Assembly (NCBI GenBank): GCA_963921825.1
Contig: OY997591.1
Span: 48,257,825 to 48,321,824 of the forward strand
DNA: 64,000 bases
Origin: Erodium maritimum
Lineage: Eukaryota; Streptophyta; Magnoliopsida; Geraniales; Geraniaceae
Direction of reading: 5' to 3'
Part shown: one piece after another, positions 24,610-35,956 of the stretch
Position numbering within the stretch: position 1 is the first letter of the stretch
Layout of the letters: each line of letters starts with the position of its first letter
Notes under the pieces: generated by a model
Databases searched by the model: none
Told to the model about the DNA's origin: nothing
The model's input: the letters and a program-made list of their open reading frames with translations, nothing else
Position numbers and translations under genes: made by a program

Positions 24610-24720
24610 CGCGGGGCTAACCCGCCTCCGTCGCGGTTGAAACGCACCAGTCCACCTGTCGGACTCATCTCTAGGGATACATGACCACCGACTGCTGACT
24701 CGAGAGGTCGGCGTCGTCTG

Positions 24721-25131
24721 TCAGCATAGCTCCTGTTGACTCTGCGCGGTCTTCAACCGTTCATGCTTCGGCACGCCCGACTCAGCTGTCTCTCGGTCCA
24801 GTTCTAGACCCAGTAAACTCTTATTCCTCACTTCTGCCCAGCACACGGGCGATCGACCCGGCCTACCATACAACGCTTCGAACGGTGCCATCATGATACT
24901 GGCCTGAAAGCTGTTTTTATAGGCGAACTCGGCTAACCGCTCACGAAACCCATCGTGACGTGCCCCCATTTCCACTGTGCAACCCGCAGTGGTTGCAGTA
25001 TACCAGCGGGACGCTGATGTTCGGCTCTCACCTGCCGATGAGTGAGGCACCGTGATACTAATCCCACGACCGCTCTCCGCATCCCGCTCTACTAGACATG
25101 CCACCCGATGTCGCGCTCCTCTTAGTGCCAT
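24721..25131 (-). pseudogene. Gypsy G3 integrase core remnant
   Basis: The segment LAEFAYKNSFQASIMMAPFE followed by ALYGRPGRSPVCWAEV is the characteristic end of the gypsy integrase core. Upstream text is frame-disturbed but parallels the integrase remains in G2. Integrase inserts the DNA copy; here it is only a fossil. Confidence 0.8.
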
Positions 25132-25390
25132 TCACGTGCACTGTTAGACGCGAAAGCTGTGACTCTCGCAGCTCTTCGCCTCCGCCGTCACGCGGTATGT
25201 ACAAACCTCCGCGATACCGTAACTCCCAATTAGTACAACGATCCCAGCCCTCGGCGTCAGTACCGCCGGCAACTATCTCCCGGATCCTTGTCGTCTACAA
25301 AACACCACCACAAACTGATTTAAGAACGGCCGGAATATACTGTTCATCAGATCCATGAACGTTGCAGGTGCGTTCGGCAGTTCAAAGTCA

Positions 25391-26411
25391 TCACCCAGAA
25401 CTCGTAATGCTCATAGCATGTCTGGAATACAGTCCTTGCGACGTCCCCCTCTCGGACTCGCAACTGGTACTATCCGGATCGTAGGTCGATCTTCGAGAAA
25501 TACGTCGACCCTCTGAACTGGTCGAACAAGTCGTCAATTTTCGGCATCGGGATCGGTCATTCACCGTAACCCGGTTCAGTTTCCGGTAGTCCATGCACAT
25601 CCGAAGCTCTCCACTCTTCTTCTTCGCGACGAGTGCTGACGCTCCCCACGGTGATGTGCTCGGACGAATAAACCCTTCTCCCGAAGTTCCTCGAGTTGAC
25701 TCTTCAGCTCGGTCAACTCGGCTGGCGCGAACCTGTAAGGCGCCATCGATAGCGCTGCCGTTCCCGGCACCAGGTCAATCCTGAACTCCACCTCACAAAC
25801 TGGTGGCAACCCGCTCAACTCCTCAGGAAACACCTCGGGGAACCCCCATACCCTTCGCGGTAACTCTCGGCTCTGCACGGCCGATACTTCCTCCACTACG
25901 GACAATGCCGACAGGAGAACCCCACTATTACTACCCAGCACACACGACAACTTCGTGTTGCCTGTTGAAACTGTCACTCGTCGCCTAAAGCATTCGATAT
26001 TGGCTCGGTACTTCGACAGCCAATCCATTCCCAAGTTTACGTCAAAGGTTTTCATTTCGTAAGTATCCTTCCCTCGGATACACGCACAAGCTCAGTTGCT
26101 GCCGATCCTCACGGATCCTCGCAGTCTCTCTAAAACCTCGCTCCACTACCGTCGTCGTGCCTACCAACTTCGAACATACCCGACTCCTCGGGTTGAGGAC
26201 TCGATTCAGCTTCAGGGTTCTTGAGCCCTCTCTCGAACCTCCTGTGTCGGTTCGCTCCTCTGACTTCGCAGGCACGACAGACTCTAGTCAACACCACACC
26301 ACCACCAACCGACGAGTCCAGACGCAGGGGTGGACTCAACAGCTCTAAACTCAGCCCCAACCTCTCAGCACAACTCGACGACACAAACGAGTGTGACGCC
26401 CCGGTATCCAA
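25391..26411 (-). pseudogene. Gypsy G3 protease and start of reverse transcriptase
   Basis: From 26411 inward come the protease site MDTGASHSFVSSSCAERLGL, then FDVNLGMDWLSKYRANIECF, the linker FPEVFPEELSGLPPVCEVEF and [17 protein letters not shown], and the beginning of RT with [15 protein letters not shown]. This is the PR-RT order of gypsy Pol, followed by integrase at 24721-25131. The parts lie in several frames and are broken. Confidence 0.85.
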
Positions 26412-27930
26412 CAGAAATGACGCTCAAAGCAGAGGCCGAAAAACCACTCCATTAGTTACTCTGGTAAAGTCTAGCGCAAACCCTCACCTGGTCCTCTATG
26501 CATTTACTTATAACTTTCCGCAACCAAACCAGTGTTCGCTACTCGTCCCTCGCGGGAAAAGTAGTAAAGGGGATGAGCGTTATGCTCACCTCCACGGACA
26601 CCCGTTCGATTATGGCATACTAGTAAAGCACCAAAGACTTACCAATCTAGCCAGGGCAAATCACCACCCCAAAACCTACTACTAACCCGTCACACTGCTC
26701 AAGTCATTAACACCTCAAATACTCTCTTATGTAAGGGAAACCTCGAAACGGGGATTTGTTCTCAATTTAGCAACTACTATTGCTCACACCCTTGATACCC
26801 TAGTTACTCGATCATGTAGGGAACCTCAAACAACCCACTCACGTGAATGAAACCTCAAACCACCCGTTCACGCAAGGGAAACCTCGAACACCCGTTCACC
26901 TAGGGGAAACCTAGTCCGTGTGGCGCCACAGCGCACCAACCCTAACCCCTCTATGTGGCGTGACTCTCACACCGAGACGTTGTACCACTACCGTAGGTTA
27001 TCGATGAGTCTCGAACCCAAGACCTCATCCTTTAACACCGAAAATTTCAACCTCTACCACCAACACAAACCGTGAACACCGCCACGCAAACCAATACTCG
27101 AACTGCACAAACAAGACGGTGGAACAGACAGGGATCACGGATCCGTGACAGACCCCGTCACGGTTGGGGTGACGGAGCCGTGACGAAGGCCTAAAATTCG
27201 CCAAATCGCTCTGGTCCGTCACGGATCCGTGACACTCGCGCAGACCTATTTTCCATACTCGGTTCTAACTCGAATCTTAACCCGTTTTAACCCTAAAATT
27301 AGCCTTAAACGACACAGACGCTTGACCACCAATTTAGCAAACACATGCGCCACGACTCACAGACAAAACCAGTCATTCAACCCTCAACCAAAACACAAGC
27401 CGACACGGCCAACCCACAACACAACAACACTCGCCCACCGGGCCAACCAACACCGAACCACACCCACCGTGCCAACCAAAATCAAAACCCGCCCACAGGG
27501 CCAATCAAAATCAAACACGCCCTCAGGGCCAATCAAATTTTAAAACGCGTCCACAGGGTCAACCAATTTTAAAACTTTCTCCACTTCATTGAAAACCTCA
27601 TTTCTTGATATCAGGTAGTTACAACTCGGTCCAGGCGTCCCCGAACTACATTGTACTCATTTGACGTCAACACCGTCACACTCGACTACAGGGGCGCCCC
27701 TGAGTCGAGTCGCGACAGTTTAAAAATATTTCACGCAACAACGCACAAACAGTATGCCAGTAACCCCGTACTGCACATACACACAAACACAAACAGGACT
27801 CACCACACGACGGGTCTACACACGGTTCCGACCCGCGTACCCAACGCACGACGGGACTTTACTGACTCGACTCTCCCCACCTAATTGACGTACAGTCCGA
27901 GGTATGAAACCTCGAGCTCTGATACCAAGC
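26412..27930 (-). other. Leader of gypsy G3 with tandem repeats, palindromes and primer site
   Basis: The primer site GCTCTGATACCA lies at 27916-27927, next to the LTR. Repeat fields matching those of G2 lie at about 27410-27570 (CGCCCACAGGGCCAA type) and 26740-26900 (GGGAAACCTCAAAC type). The palindrome TCACGGATCCGTGA occurs twice (27135-27148 and within 27218-27233). No gag is recognisable. Confidence 0.75.
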
Positions 27931-30900
27931 TGTCACGCCCCAATTTCAGTAAACCGAACTCAGGACGTGAACTTTTAAAACGATAAAATATTTTGAAACC
28001 TTTTACATTAAATCACTTTAAGATCACCGTTTGTTCAAAAATAATAATATTTACAACTTAAAACACGTCCCAACAAGTGGCAAAAAGTGTGGTATCCGTC
28101 GCTAGACTCAAAATAAACCCAGAATCCCGCTCCCAGCTCTTCAAGCTTCGGAAGCTCACCTAGTCCAACCTGCGACCGGTACCTGTAGGAAAAGCAGCTA
28201 GGGGTGAGCGTTCGCTCATTACCACGGATAACAGACTGACTACGGCATAATTAGCAGACAATGCCGGTAACACCAACAACCAACTCAACACCGGGAACAC
28301 CATCCCCAACTCAAGTAACCCGACCGACACCCACACACTGATACTTTCCTCAGCCGACTCAACACTCGGACACGTAAGGTAGACCCGACACAACGATCGA
28401 CAACCTCCTCCAAAGACACGACAGACCACCACCTAACACCCAAGATCACAAAGGATCGCACACCAAACAAGATCACAAAGGATCGCACTCCTGTCAGTTG
28501 CTTAGTGCCGGTTGCTAACCGGCTGGGCTGGAGCCTGCCCCACGCGCTTTGCCGATCCCTGTCAGGCTCCAGGCGGTCGACTTGTTGGCGATATATACAG
28601 CGCTTCTTTTCCGATAGCTAGTCGGAAGGGGAGCTGCCCTCTCATCGCCTAAAAACGCTCACAACCTCCTGAGACTCGAACTCGGTCAGGCTAGCCAAAG
28701 AACGCTCGTAACTTCCCGAGACTCGAACTCGGTCAAGCCAGCCAAAGAACGCCCGCAACCTCCCGAGACTCGAACTCGGTCAGGCCAGCCAAAGAACGCT
28801 CGCAACTTACCGATCCCCGTCAGGTAAGCCAGCCAAATTCCACACCACTTCCCGACACACTGTCGGGTCACTAACATCGGGCAAGCACAATCACAATCAC
28901 AAGCAAAGTTCAACAAGCAGCAACAACACAGGTTCAACACTCCACAGGCACTCATGGCCACCCAAGACACCAACAGTAAAACACGGATTCAACAACCCCA
29001 CGGGCACTCACGACCTCCCAAGACACACCAACCATAACTCACGGGCTCAACAACCCAACGGGCACTCACGGACTCCCAAAACACACCAACCATAACTCAC
29101 GGGCTCAACAACCCCACGGGCACTCACGGCCACCCAAGACACGCCAACAGTAACTCACGGGCTCAACAACCCCACGACACTCATGGCCACCCAAGACACT
29201 CCAACAGTAACTCACGGGCTCAACAACCCCACGGCACTGACGGCCACCCAAGACACACCAACAGTAACTCACGGGCTCAACAACCCCACGGCACTCACGG
29301 CCACCCAAGACACACCAACAGTAAAGACACGGGTTCAATCAACCCCCATGGGCACTCATGGCCACCCAGACACAATAGTAAAACACGGGCTCTCATGGCC
29401 ACCCAAGACACAACAGTAAAACACGGGCTCTCATGGCCACCCAAGACACAAAATACACAATCAACCTCCGGCATAATCAATGCCTCCAACAGTCCTACTA
29501 TCAACAGTTTCACAAACAACCTCCGGGCATGGTCATATGCCTCCAGTACTCCTAATCTCGATAAGTTCGCAATCAACCTCCGGGCATGGTCATATGCCTC
29601 CAGTAATTCTAATAACGCTAAGTTCTCTGCTCCTACGACACTACTAAGTGTCACATGCATTTCCAATATTCGCTACGTTCCCGTATCATGCCTTTCTAAT
29701 ATTGGATAAACCTACTTAACCCACGACACCCCGGTGTCACATGCAATTCTACTGTTAACTTTCCCTAGTCAGGGCCGAGATCCGGCTACTTTTCCCTACC
29801 TCGTATGCTTTCTCCAAAAGCGCACAATCAAGCTCCGGCGTGATCTCGGTCACTCGCCTAGCTTTCCCTTTCCTCTGTCAGCGGCACGATCTAAAAGAAC
29901 ACAATTTTAAACGCTTTTAAGCTTGCAGGCATAAACTGAATTTTAATAAAACTGACGCCCAAAAGTAACCCCGACAATGTCGATCACTCCCAAACTTCCC
30001 AATTACTCGACATTGTCGATATTGGACCCGGAAAGGCCCGATTCGCCCGACATGGCGAATCTGCCCGGGTTTTGAAAACGCCCTTCCGGGGCTCCGAAAA
30101 TTCCCGTTTTCGTTTCTACGGTCTTAGAATAATTCAAGGGTTCCTAGGCACTCGACAGAATCGAATTCCGACTTCCGAGTCATTTAATTAACGTTTAAAG
30201 TTTCTAAACCCGATAAATACAACTTTTCCAATTTAATTCCAAATTTCGATTCGGTTATGGATAAATGATCCGGGGAACGTTCTAAACCACCCGAACACTA
30301 AACCCGAGCACCCGAGCATGTGGGCCCCACATGGCCACAATGGAAAAATTCCCTTTTTGCCCCAAAACGTTCCTAACGAACCCCAAACCTCAACCATTCA
30401 TCTTTAAACCAATTCTAACCAAAACCCAACCATATTTGAATCGTTTAAACTCAAACCCTAAAATTCGAACTTAACAAAACGAAAATCGGTTAGGTGCTCA
30501 CCGTAGAGAATGGGGGTGTGAACTCGATTCTTCTATCGTTGAGACGATCCACCGGTCGGATGAACGAGAAACGTCACAAATCCCCCAAGCCTCTTCTCTT
30601 TTTCTCTCCTCCTTCTCTCTTCCTTCTAACTTCTTTCTCTCTCTAAAAAGTCTTATTTTCTACACTATGGCCGACCATCACATGTCTCTCATCTTTTGTT
30701 TTGTTCAAAAACACTAACCACACAACAAGAAGACCAAAATACCCCACCCCCCCTTTTCATTTTGTCTTTTCTTTAAAGTCAAGGGTAAAGTTGTCCTCCC
30801 TTTTTCCTTCCACCACATTCATGACATGTGTCATGTGGGTCCCACACCTTTTTGTGAAAATATCTCCTAGATATTTTATGTCATATTCGCGAAATTCGGC

Positions 30901-31257
30901 TGTTTCGGGCCCCGAACGGGCACTTTTTCCAAGAAATTACGAAACTTGACGGGCTACAAGGAAACGGCTCAACTAAGACCGCTGCGACGACGGCTAAGCT
31001 TTTTGGATCCCAAACGGTCCTCGAATGGACCAAAACGTCGCTCGGTTGACTTTTCCATCGAAAAGTCAACATTTCCCAAATTGGTCAGAGAGTTGCCCTG
31101 AGTCCCCCGGAACTCACTTTGGTCGATATCGGGGTCAACTTACGTCCGGTATGACCCTCGGAGTCAATTTTAGGTTTAATTAAGTGCCTGACCAAAATTT
31201 TTAAATTTTCCTGTTTTTCGCAGGTTTGACTGGCGTTGACCGGGAGTGGTTATTACA
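27931..31257 (-). repeat. 5' LTR of gypsy G3
   Basis: This is 3,327 bases. It includes the hairpin block (28203-28219), a repeat of about 57 bases containing CGAGACTCGAACTCGGTCAG (28660-28800, three copies), and about nine copies of the minisatellite (28935-29455). Confidence 0.92.
28935..29455. repeat. 57-base minisatellite, G3 5' LTR
   Basis: About nine copies, against about three at 22415-22580 in the partner LTR. LTR pairs start identical, so the array has changed copy number since insertion or during copying. Confidence 0.85.
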
Positions 31258-32118
31258 ATTTCAGCCTGAATGGGGAATTGTTCAAGATTGTTTTGTTGAG
31301 GTTCCAGATTCACTTCTTCATCATTGATAGGTTTATGATCCTGAACATTATCAAAAGTGATAAAAGGAATCGAGTTTGACGTCATTTCCTCCTCAAATAC
31401 AATATTTCCAGCCTTATTTCTCCCCCCAAATTCAACATCCTCAAAAAATGTTGCAGTTCCCGCCTAAAAAATAATTTTATTTATGGGATCATAAAATTTA
31501 TAGCCTCTAGAGTGCTCAGAATAACCGATAAAGTAGCTGCTTATAATTTTGGAATCCAGTTTCTCTTCTTGCGGTCTACAAGGCATTGCCTCAACTGGAC
31601 ACCCACGTATATGAAAATGTTTTAAACTAGGCTTTTCCTTGTCCAAAGCTCATAAGGTATTGTGGAACGATACCACATTCCTCTAGGAATTTAGCAAATG
31701 GACCTGGACGTTGCTCTCTTGAGCCATCACACCTACCGTAGTACTCAACACCACGATCATATCTAACTTTCTTAATTCTTTTGTTGAGTTTATTCTTAAA
31801 CTCAGCTTTATAAGCTTTGAACACGTCCAGAGACTGAGATTTTTCATGAATGAGATATAAGTACCCAAAACGTGAGTAATAGTCTATGAATGTTATGAAA
31901 TATTGTTCACCATTCCAAGAAGCTGAAGGGAATGACCCACAAATATTCGTATGAATCAATTCTAAGACGCTTGAAGATTTGTTGGCACCTAATCTCTTAG
32001 TTTTGGTCTGTTTTCCCTTGATGCAATCAACACAAACTTCAAAGTCTGCGAAGTCGAGTGATTCCAGAATTCCATCAGACACAAGGCGTTCCATACTACC
32101 TTTTAAGATATGACCCAA
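31258..32118 (-). pseudogene. Copia C integrase
   Basis: Readable parts are the zinc-site tail VCVDCIKGKQTKTKRLGANK, the core HTNICGSFPSASWNGEQYF with FIDYYSRFGYLYLIHEKS and YDRGVEYYG, and the C-terminal FHIRGCPVEAMPCRPQEEK with SYFIGYSEHSRGYKFYDP. This is a Tnt1-type integrase, of the same family as the RT at 20832-21685. The adjacent G3 insertion separates the two. It is broken, with several breaks. Confidence 0.88.
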
Positions 32119-32127
32119 ACGCTTATG

Positions 32128-32628
32128 TCATAATGATGATGAAATTTCCTTATTTAATTTACGTCTAATGCCACGTGATTCCATATGCAAGACTTCATTG
32201 TAAGATGCACTCGTATCCAACAAGTAAAGGTTGTCATAAGCACTTAAATAATTGGTCCCGATAATATTTGAATCAAAAGACAAACTTAACTTACTGTTTC
32301 TAAATGAACAACAATATCCCAACTTGGCCATTAAAGGAATATAAACCAAATTCCGCCTAAAAGACGGTACCACAAAAGTGTCTTTTAAATCCAAATAGAA
32401 ACCAGTTGTTAATAGCAACCTAAAATGTCCAATTACTTCCACTTCCACCGATTTTTCATCGTCCACATAGATGTTTCTTTCAACATCACTTGGCTTTCGG
32501 TGACTCAGACAACCTTGCATAGAAACACTTATGTTGGTAATGGCAGCCGAATCCATCCACCAAGTGTTTCTTTGCAGCTTGAAACTGAACTTTATCGTTT
32601 TAAAAAAAACGATGTTCGATTTCATCAA
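32128..32628 (-). pseudogene. Copia C protease and pre-integrase domain
   Basis: NTWWMDSAAITNISVSMQG is the protease active-site region. It is followed by HFRLLLTTGFYLDLKDTFVV and SFRRNLVYIPLMAKLGY, the conserved segment before the GAG-pre-integrase domain in Tnt1-type elements. It lies between gag (32721-33020) and integrase, in normal family order. Confidence 0.85.
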
Positions 32629-33020
32629 AAAAAATCTTTGGCCTTAATAATCCTTTCGGATTCCTTTCCTCCAAAGGCTTCTAGAATAGTTTGTTTCATT
32701 ATCATGAGACACATGCGGTTTCAACGCTCCCACCTCTCAAAATACTCTTTCTCATCATATGAGCCTTTTGCAGTGAGAGGTGCAAAATTTTCTTCCCTTA
32801 ACGCAAGGTCCATATCCATGAAACCAAGAACTATTTCTAAATGTCCTTTCCAATCTTTAAAATTTGTACCATTAAGCATAGATATAGAATTGATGTTAGC
32901 AGATATCGACACAACAAAATAATTGGCTGAAATGTAACAAAGCAAGTAAAACAAGCTCACATCAAAATCTTTAGTAAACAACAAATCAAAATAATGGCGA
33001 TTCTCATCTCGAGATATCAA
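32629..33020 (-). pseudogene. Copia C gag (N-terminal part)
   Basis: MLNGTNFKDWKGHLEIVLGF, MDMDLALREENFAPLTAKGS and EYFERWERSN match the plant Copia gag (DUF4219/UBN2) start. The text continuing toward 32640 is gag-like but not in one frame. Confidence 0.8.
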
Positions 33021-33531
33021 GCCCTACATTAATGTCTAGCGTTTATGCATATCAACATTAACATCAAGCGGTACTTTTTGTGTAGTAATCAAACACCGAC
33101 AATAAAATACGTCAAACAAACATCTATTTTCAACCAATGCATTGCTCACATAAAATTGCTAACATAGAACACCTTATAATTGTCACACATTTATCACCGC
33201 AGTTGTCATATGAAATTCGGCCAAATATTAACTCGTCTTTGGGTCCGTTAATAAACACATGAATAAAAAAGACAAAAAAAAACATGTCGATTATTTAATA
33301 AATCTACACAAAAGAGGTCACTTTAGCAACATTATACTTCAATCAATTTACGAAATATCAGACATCACCAAAATATATAATAAATTGTTTCAAAACCTGT
33401 CAAAATAAAACTTTGTATGATTATACTATATGCAAATACATATAACACAACAATTGTATATAAAATAAAATAAACTTTAAACTTTATGATTAATTATTTA
33501 AATCATTTTAAATAAACTTGTACATATGTAC
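33021..33531 (-). other. Leader DNA of Copia C
   Basis: AT-rich, no gene. It ends at 33519-33531 with TGTACATATGTAC, the left copy of the LINE target repeat. Leader text resumes at 37762. Confidence 0.55.
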
Positions 33532-33569
33532 AACTTGATTAAGGAAAAACCTCTTAAAAAAATTTCTCT

Positions 33570-34810
33570 CGACTTGTGAGATCTTCATCTTTACCAAGAA
33601 AACCCTAGCCTCACCTATAGAGGCCTCTACTCCTATCGCCAATGTGATTGATGCCTCCACCGTCGGTCATGTCCCATCGCAGCCCCACGTGGTTCACTAC
33701 ACGCCATCTGTGCCACCACCACGCCCCTCCTTGGAGGTCGCGCCCCCTATCAAGATGAGACAGAACCGGAAGCCAAAGAAATCTATGGCTCTGGTCCCTC
33801 TCCCTTCTTCTTCCATAGGTCTTCTATCGACTCCAACGCTAATAGTGTCCCCGACCTTCGCTCTGTGCTCCTCGAAACCACTGGTGAAGCCACGGAAGGG
33901 TCGTCCTCTCAAGTCTAAAACCCTAACGTCTTCTTCAAGTCTTGTTATATTTTTGACGTCTCCATCACCGACGATCAATCCTGCTGCCTCTCCTCCGTCC
34001 TGGACTCCAGCAATTGCCTCAGCTCCTCAACTGCTACCGGAACCTCGCGCTCCTGGAACCCTACAATTGAAGATGAGTCTGCCATCTACCCTGGTCTGTA
34101 TTCCTCTGCGAGACAGGGTGGAACCGGGGCTGTCAGGGTCGTCCATCCCGTTTGATACCCCCACAAGAGAGGGATTCTTCTCCCCAAGCTCCTCTGATCT
34201 GGTAGGCAGTCGCTCCTTCATGCTCAAAACCCTAGCTTCAAACACAAGTTACGCTAGGGTTTTTCAGGTTCCTATCTCTGTCCCGCCGCCTCCACTGATT
34301 ATAGACCCCTCTCGGTGGAAGGCCCATATGATCGATACGGAAATGGAGGAACCGAGCCGGAAGGAGCTAGAGGACCTCTGTGAGGGGATCATCGTCCCCA
34401 ATGGTGATCGGGTGCCGGTGATTCCAGTGTTACTCTCTCCTCCTCCGGGTATGGTCCACTACCGTAGATATTTCAATCCCAAGGACACAGGGACCACCTC
34501 AAAGACGTGGAAGTTTCCGGTGTTGTTGGAGTCCAATCTACTCAACCTCCAGGATGGCCTCTCGGCCTGCTCGCTGGAGGAGGGGGAAGAGGTGGTGGTT
34601 GAAGTCCCATACCTTCCAGTGAGCCCGTCGATCCTCGCACGACAACAATTTTTCATGCTGGGCAAACTGTGGACCTCCAAGCCACCCCACAAGGAGGCCC
34701 TTTTCTGGATAATCTTTCAGGCTTGGGGGAATTCGACCGAGGGTTTGCTCATAAAGGACATCGGGGCAGAGGTGATCGACTTTTACTTTGAGACAATGAC
34801 GGCACGATGA
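33570..34810 (+). pseudogene. LINE ORF1, proline-rich region and DUF4283-like domain
   Basis: One frame is open from about 33570 to the TGA at 34808-34810, roughly 410 codons, but it has no in-frame ATG near its start (the first candidate is a GTG at 33644). The first 200 residues are rich in proline and serine with a basic patch RQNRKPKKS. The last 90 or so, with ARQQFFMLGKLWTSKPPHKE, LFWIIFQAWGNSTEGL and IKDIGAEVIDFYFE, fit DUF4283. In plant L1 elements DUF4283 precedes a zinc knuckle in the RNA-binding ORF1 protein. The family role is binding LINE RNA and helping target-primed insertion. A host gene is unlikely given the target repeat and tail. Confidence 0.75.
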
Positions 34811-35440
34811 TGGGTTTGTCGGAACGAGCCATGATGCTTTGACGGTCGGCCCCTCCTACTGGCTGATTTGGACCCTATGGCTAGAGAGCCTCCGGCCCTG
34901 GACCGCCTAAAATTATAGGTGCACACCCACGGGCTCCCTCCGGTGGTACGCACCAAAAACACGAGAGAGACAATTGGCTCGACTCTAGGACTTTGTGCCG
35001 AGGTCCCGTGTGACCAATGGGGCATCTGTTAGGGCGATGCAGTGAAAGTCCGCTTTTGGCACCTTGTGGAGCGCCCTATTCACTGCCATCTCCTGCTTTG
35101 ATTCCAGGAATTCCCCGAGCCGGTTTGTGTCACTCTTAGTTGTACCAAACTCCCCATGTTTTGCTTTAACTATGGCATCATTGGTCACATGTTGTCTGAT
35201 TGTGATCGGGAATTGGTGGGTAAGCCCAAATTGGACTCATCCGTCCTGGAATATCAGAAGGACTGCCACCAGAAGAATGTACGAGACAGACTAGGACGAT
35301 TAGACATCCCGTCGATAGGTGTCCTCGACTTCTGCACCTCAGGGTCCCTTGTCTTAGGGAAGGGGCCCAATTGTTTCCTCGGCTACTACACCTCAGGGTG
35401 TGAGTCCTCGGCGGGTCTCTCAACCCCGGATGTTTGACCC
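34811..35440 (+). pseudogene. LINE ORF1 C-terminal part with zinc knuckle
   Basis: Beyond the stop at 34810 the ORF1-like text goes on in shifting frames, with AVKVRFWHLVERPIHCHLL around 35040-35095 and then a knuckle CFNYGIIGHMLSDC at about 35157-35200. In the usual CX2CX4HX4C knuckle the second cysteine is tyrosine here, so zinc binding would be impaired. After about 35440 no coding text is recognised. Confidence 0.7.
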
Positions 35441-35956
35441 AAGTTGGAAGAACTTGGTGATCGGCTAACCTGTCATGGGCAGTAGAGCCTACCCCCCACG
35501 CCTGCATGTGCACAGAGATAGAACTGAACTTGGAATTGGAGTTGAGTCTAGTTGTGGAGCGGGGTGGGGGAGTGAAACGGGGTTCTGTAGGGTAACCCCG
35601 GGATGATCAAGATTGGGCCGGAAAGATGAACTAAATGGAGGAATTAAAGGGATATAGTGCTTTAAGGACTTGCCCTAGGAGGATCCCTGGGAAGAGCTCT
35701 GCCTCCCTTGAAAGCCGGTGTCAGTAGGTTCGGTAGCATTCCATAGAAACTGCAGTAGTTGGGAAAGACCTTCAGCAGCAAACACCGGTTTCATTGTTAT
35801 TTATTTTTTGTTCGTCTTTATGACTCCCTAACAAACCGCTTGTGTCGGTTTTTTGTCATGGAGTTATACGTAGACAAACCTTAGGGGCTCGATATCATGT
35901 AATAGCTCTTCTATTGTGGTTAGAAATTTCCTTGATGTACTTTCTTTTTGTTTTTT
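35441..35956 (+). other. LINE 3' region
   Basis: No gene is seen. It contains TTTGTCGTT-like T-rich text typical of LINE 3' untranslated DNA and runs up to the MULE-like insertion at 35957. Confidence 0.55.

Larger units (their letters stand above)
21686..31257 (-). mobile_element. Ty3/gypsy chromovirus-type element G3, both LTRs present
   Basis: This is 9,572 bases, flanked by a perfect 5-base target repeat ATTTC (21681-21685 and 31258-31262). The LTRs are 2,641 bases (21686-24326) and 3,327 bases (27931-31257). The size difference lies mainly in tandem repeats. Outside the repeats they look about 98 percent identical, suggesting under one million years at 1.3e-8 per site per year, a rough estimate. 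The internal part is only 3.6 kb, with leader, protease, RT, integrase and chromodomain remnants and no visible gag. The ends are complete. The coding part is broken, with many breaks, so it was probably moved by enzymes of a related element. Confidence 0.93.

Noticed and set aside
33644-34810. 388-codon frame as a host gene
   Set aside because: It has DUF4283-type LINE ORF1 features, lies between a 13-base target repeat and an A-rich tail, and lacks an ATG start.
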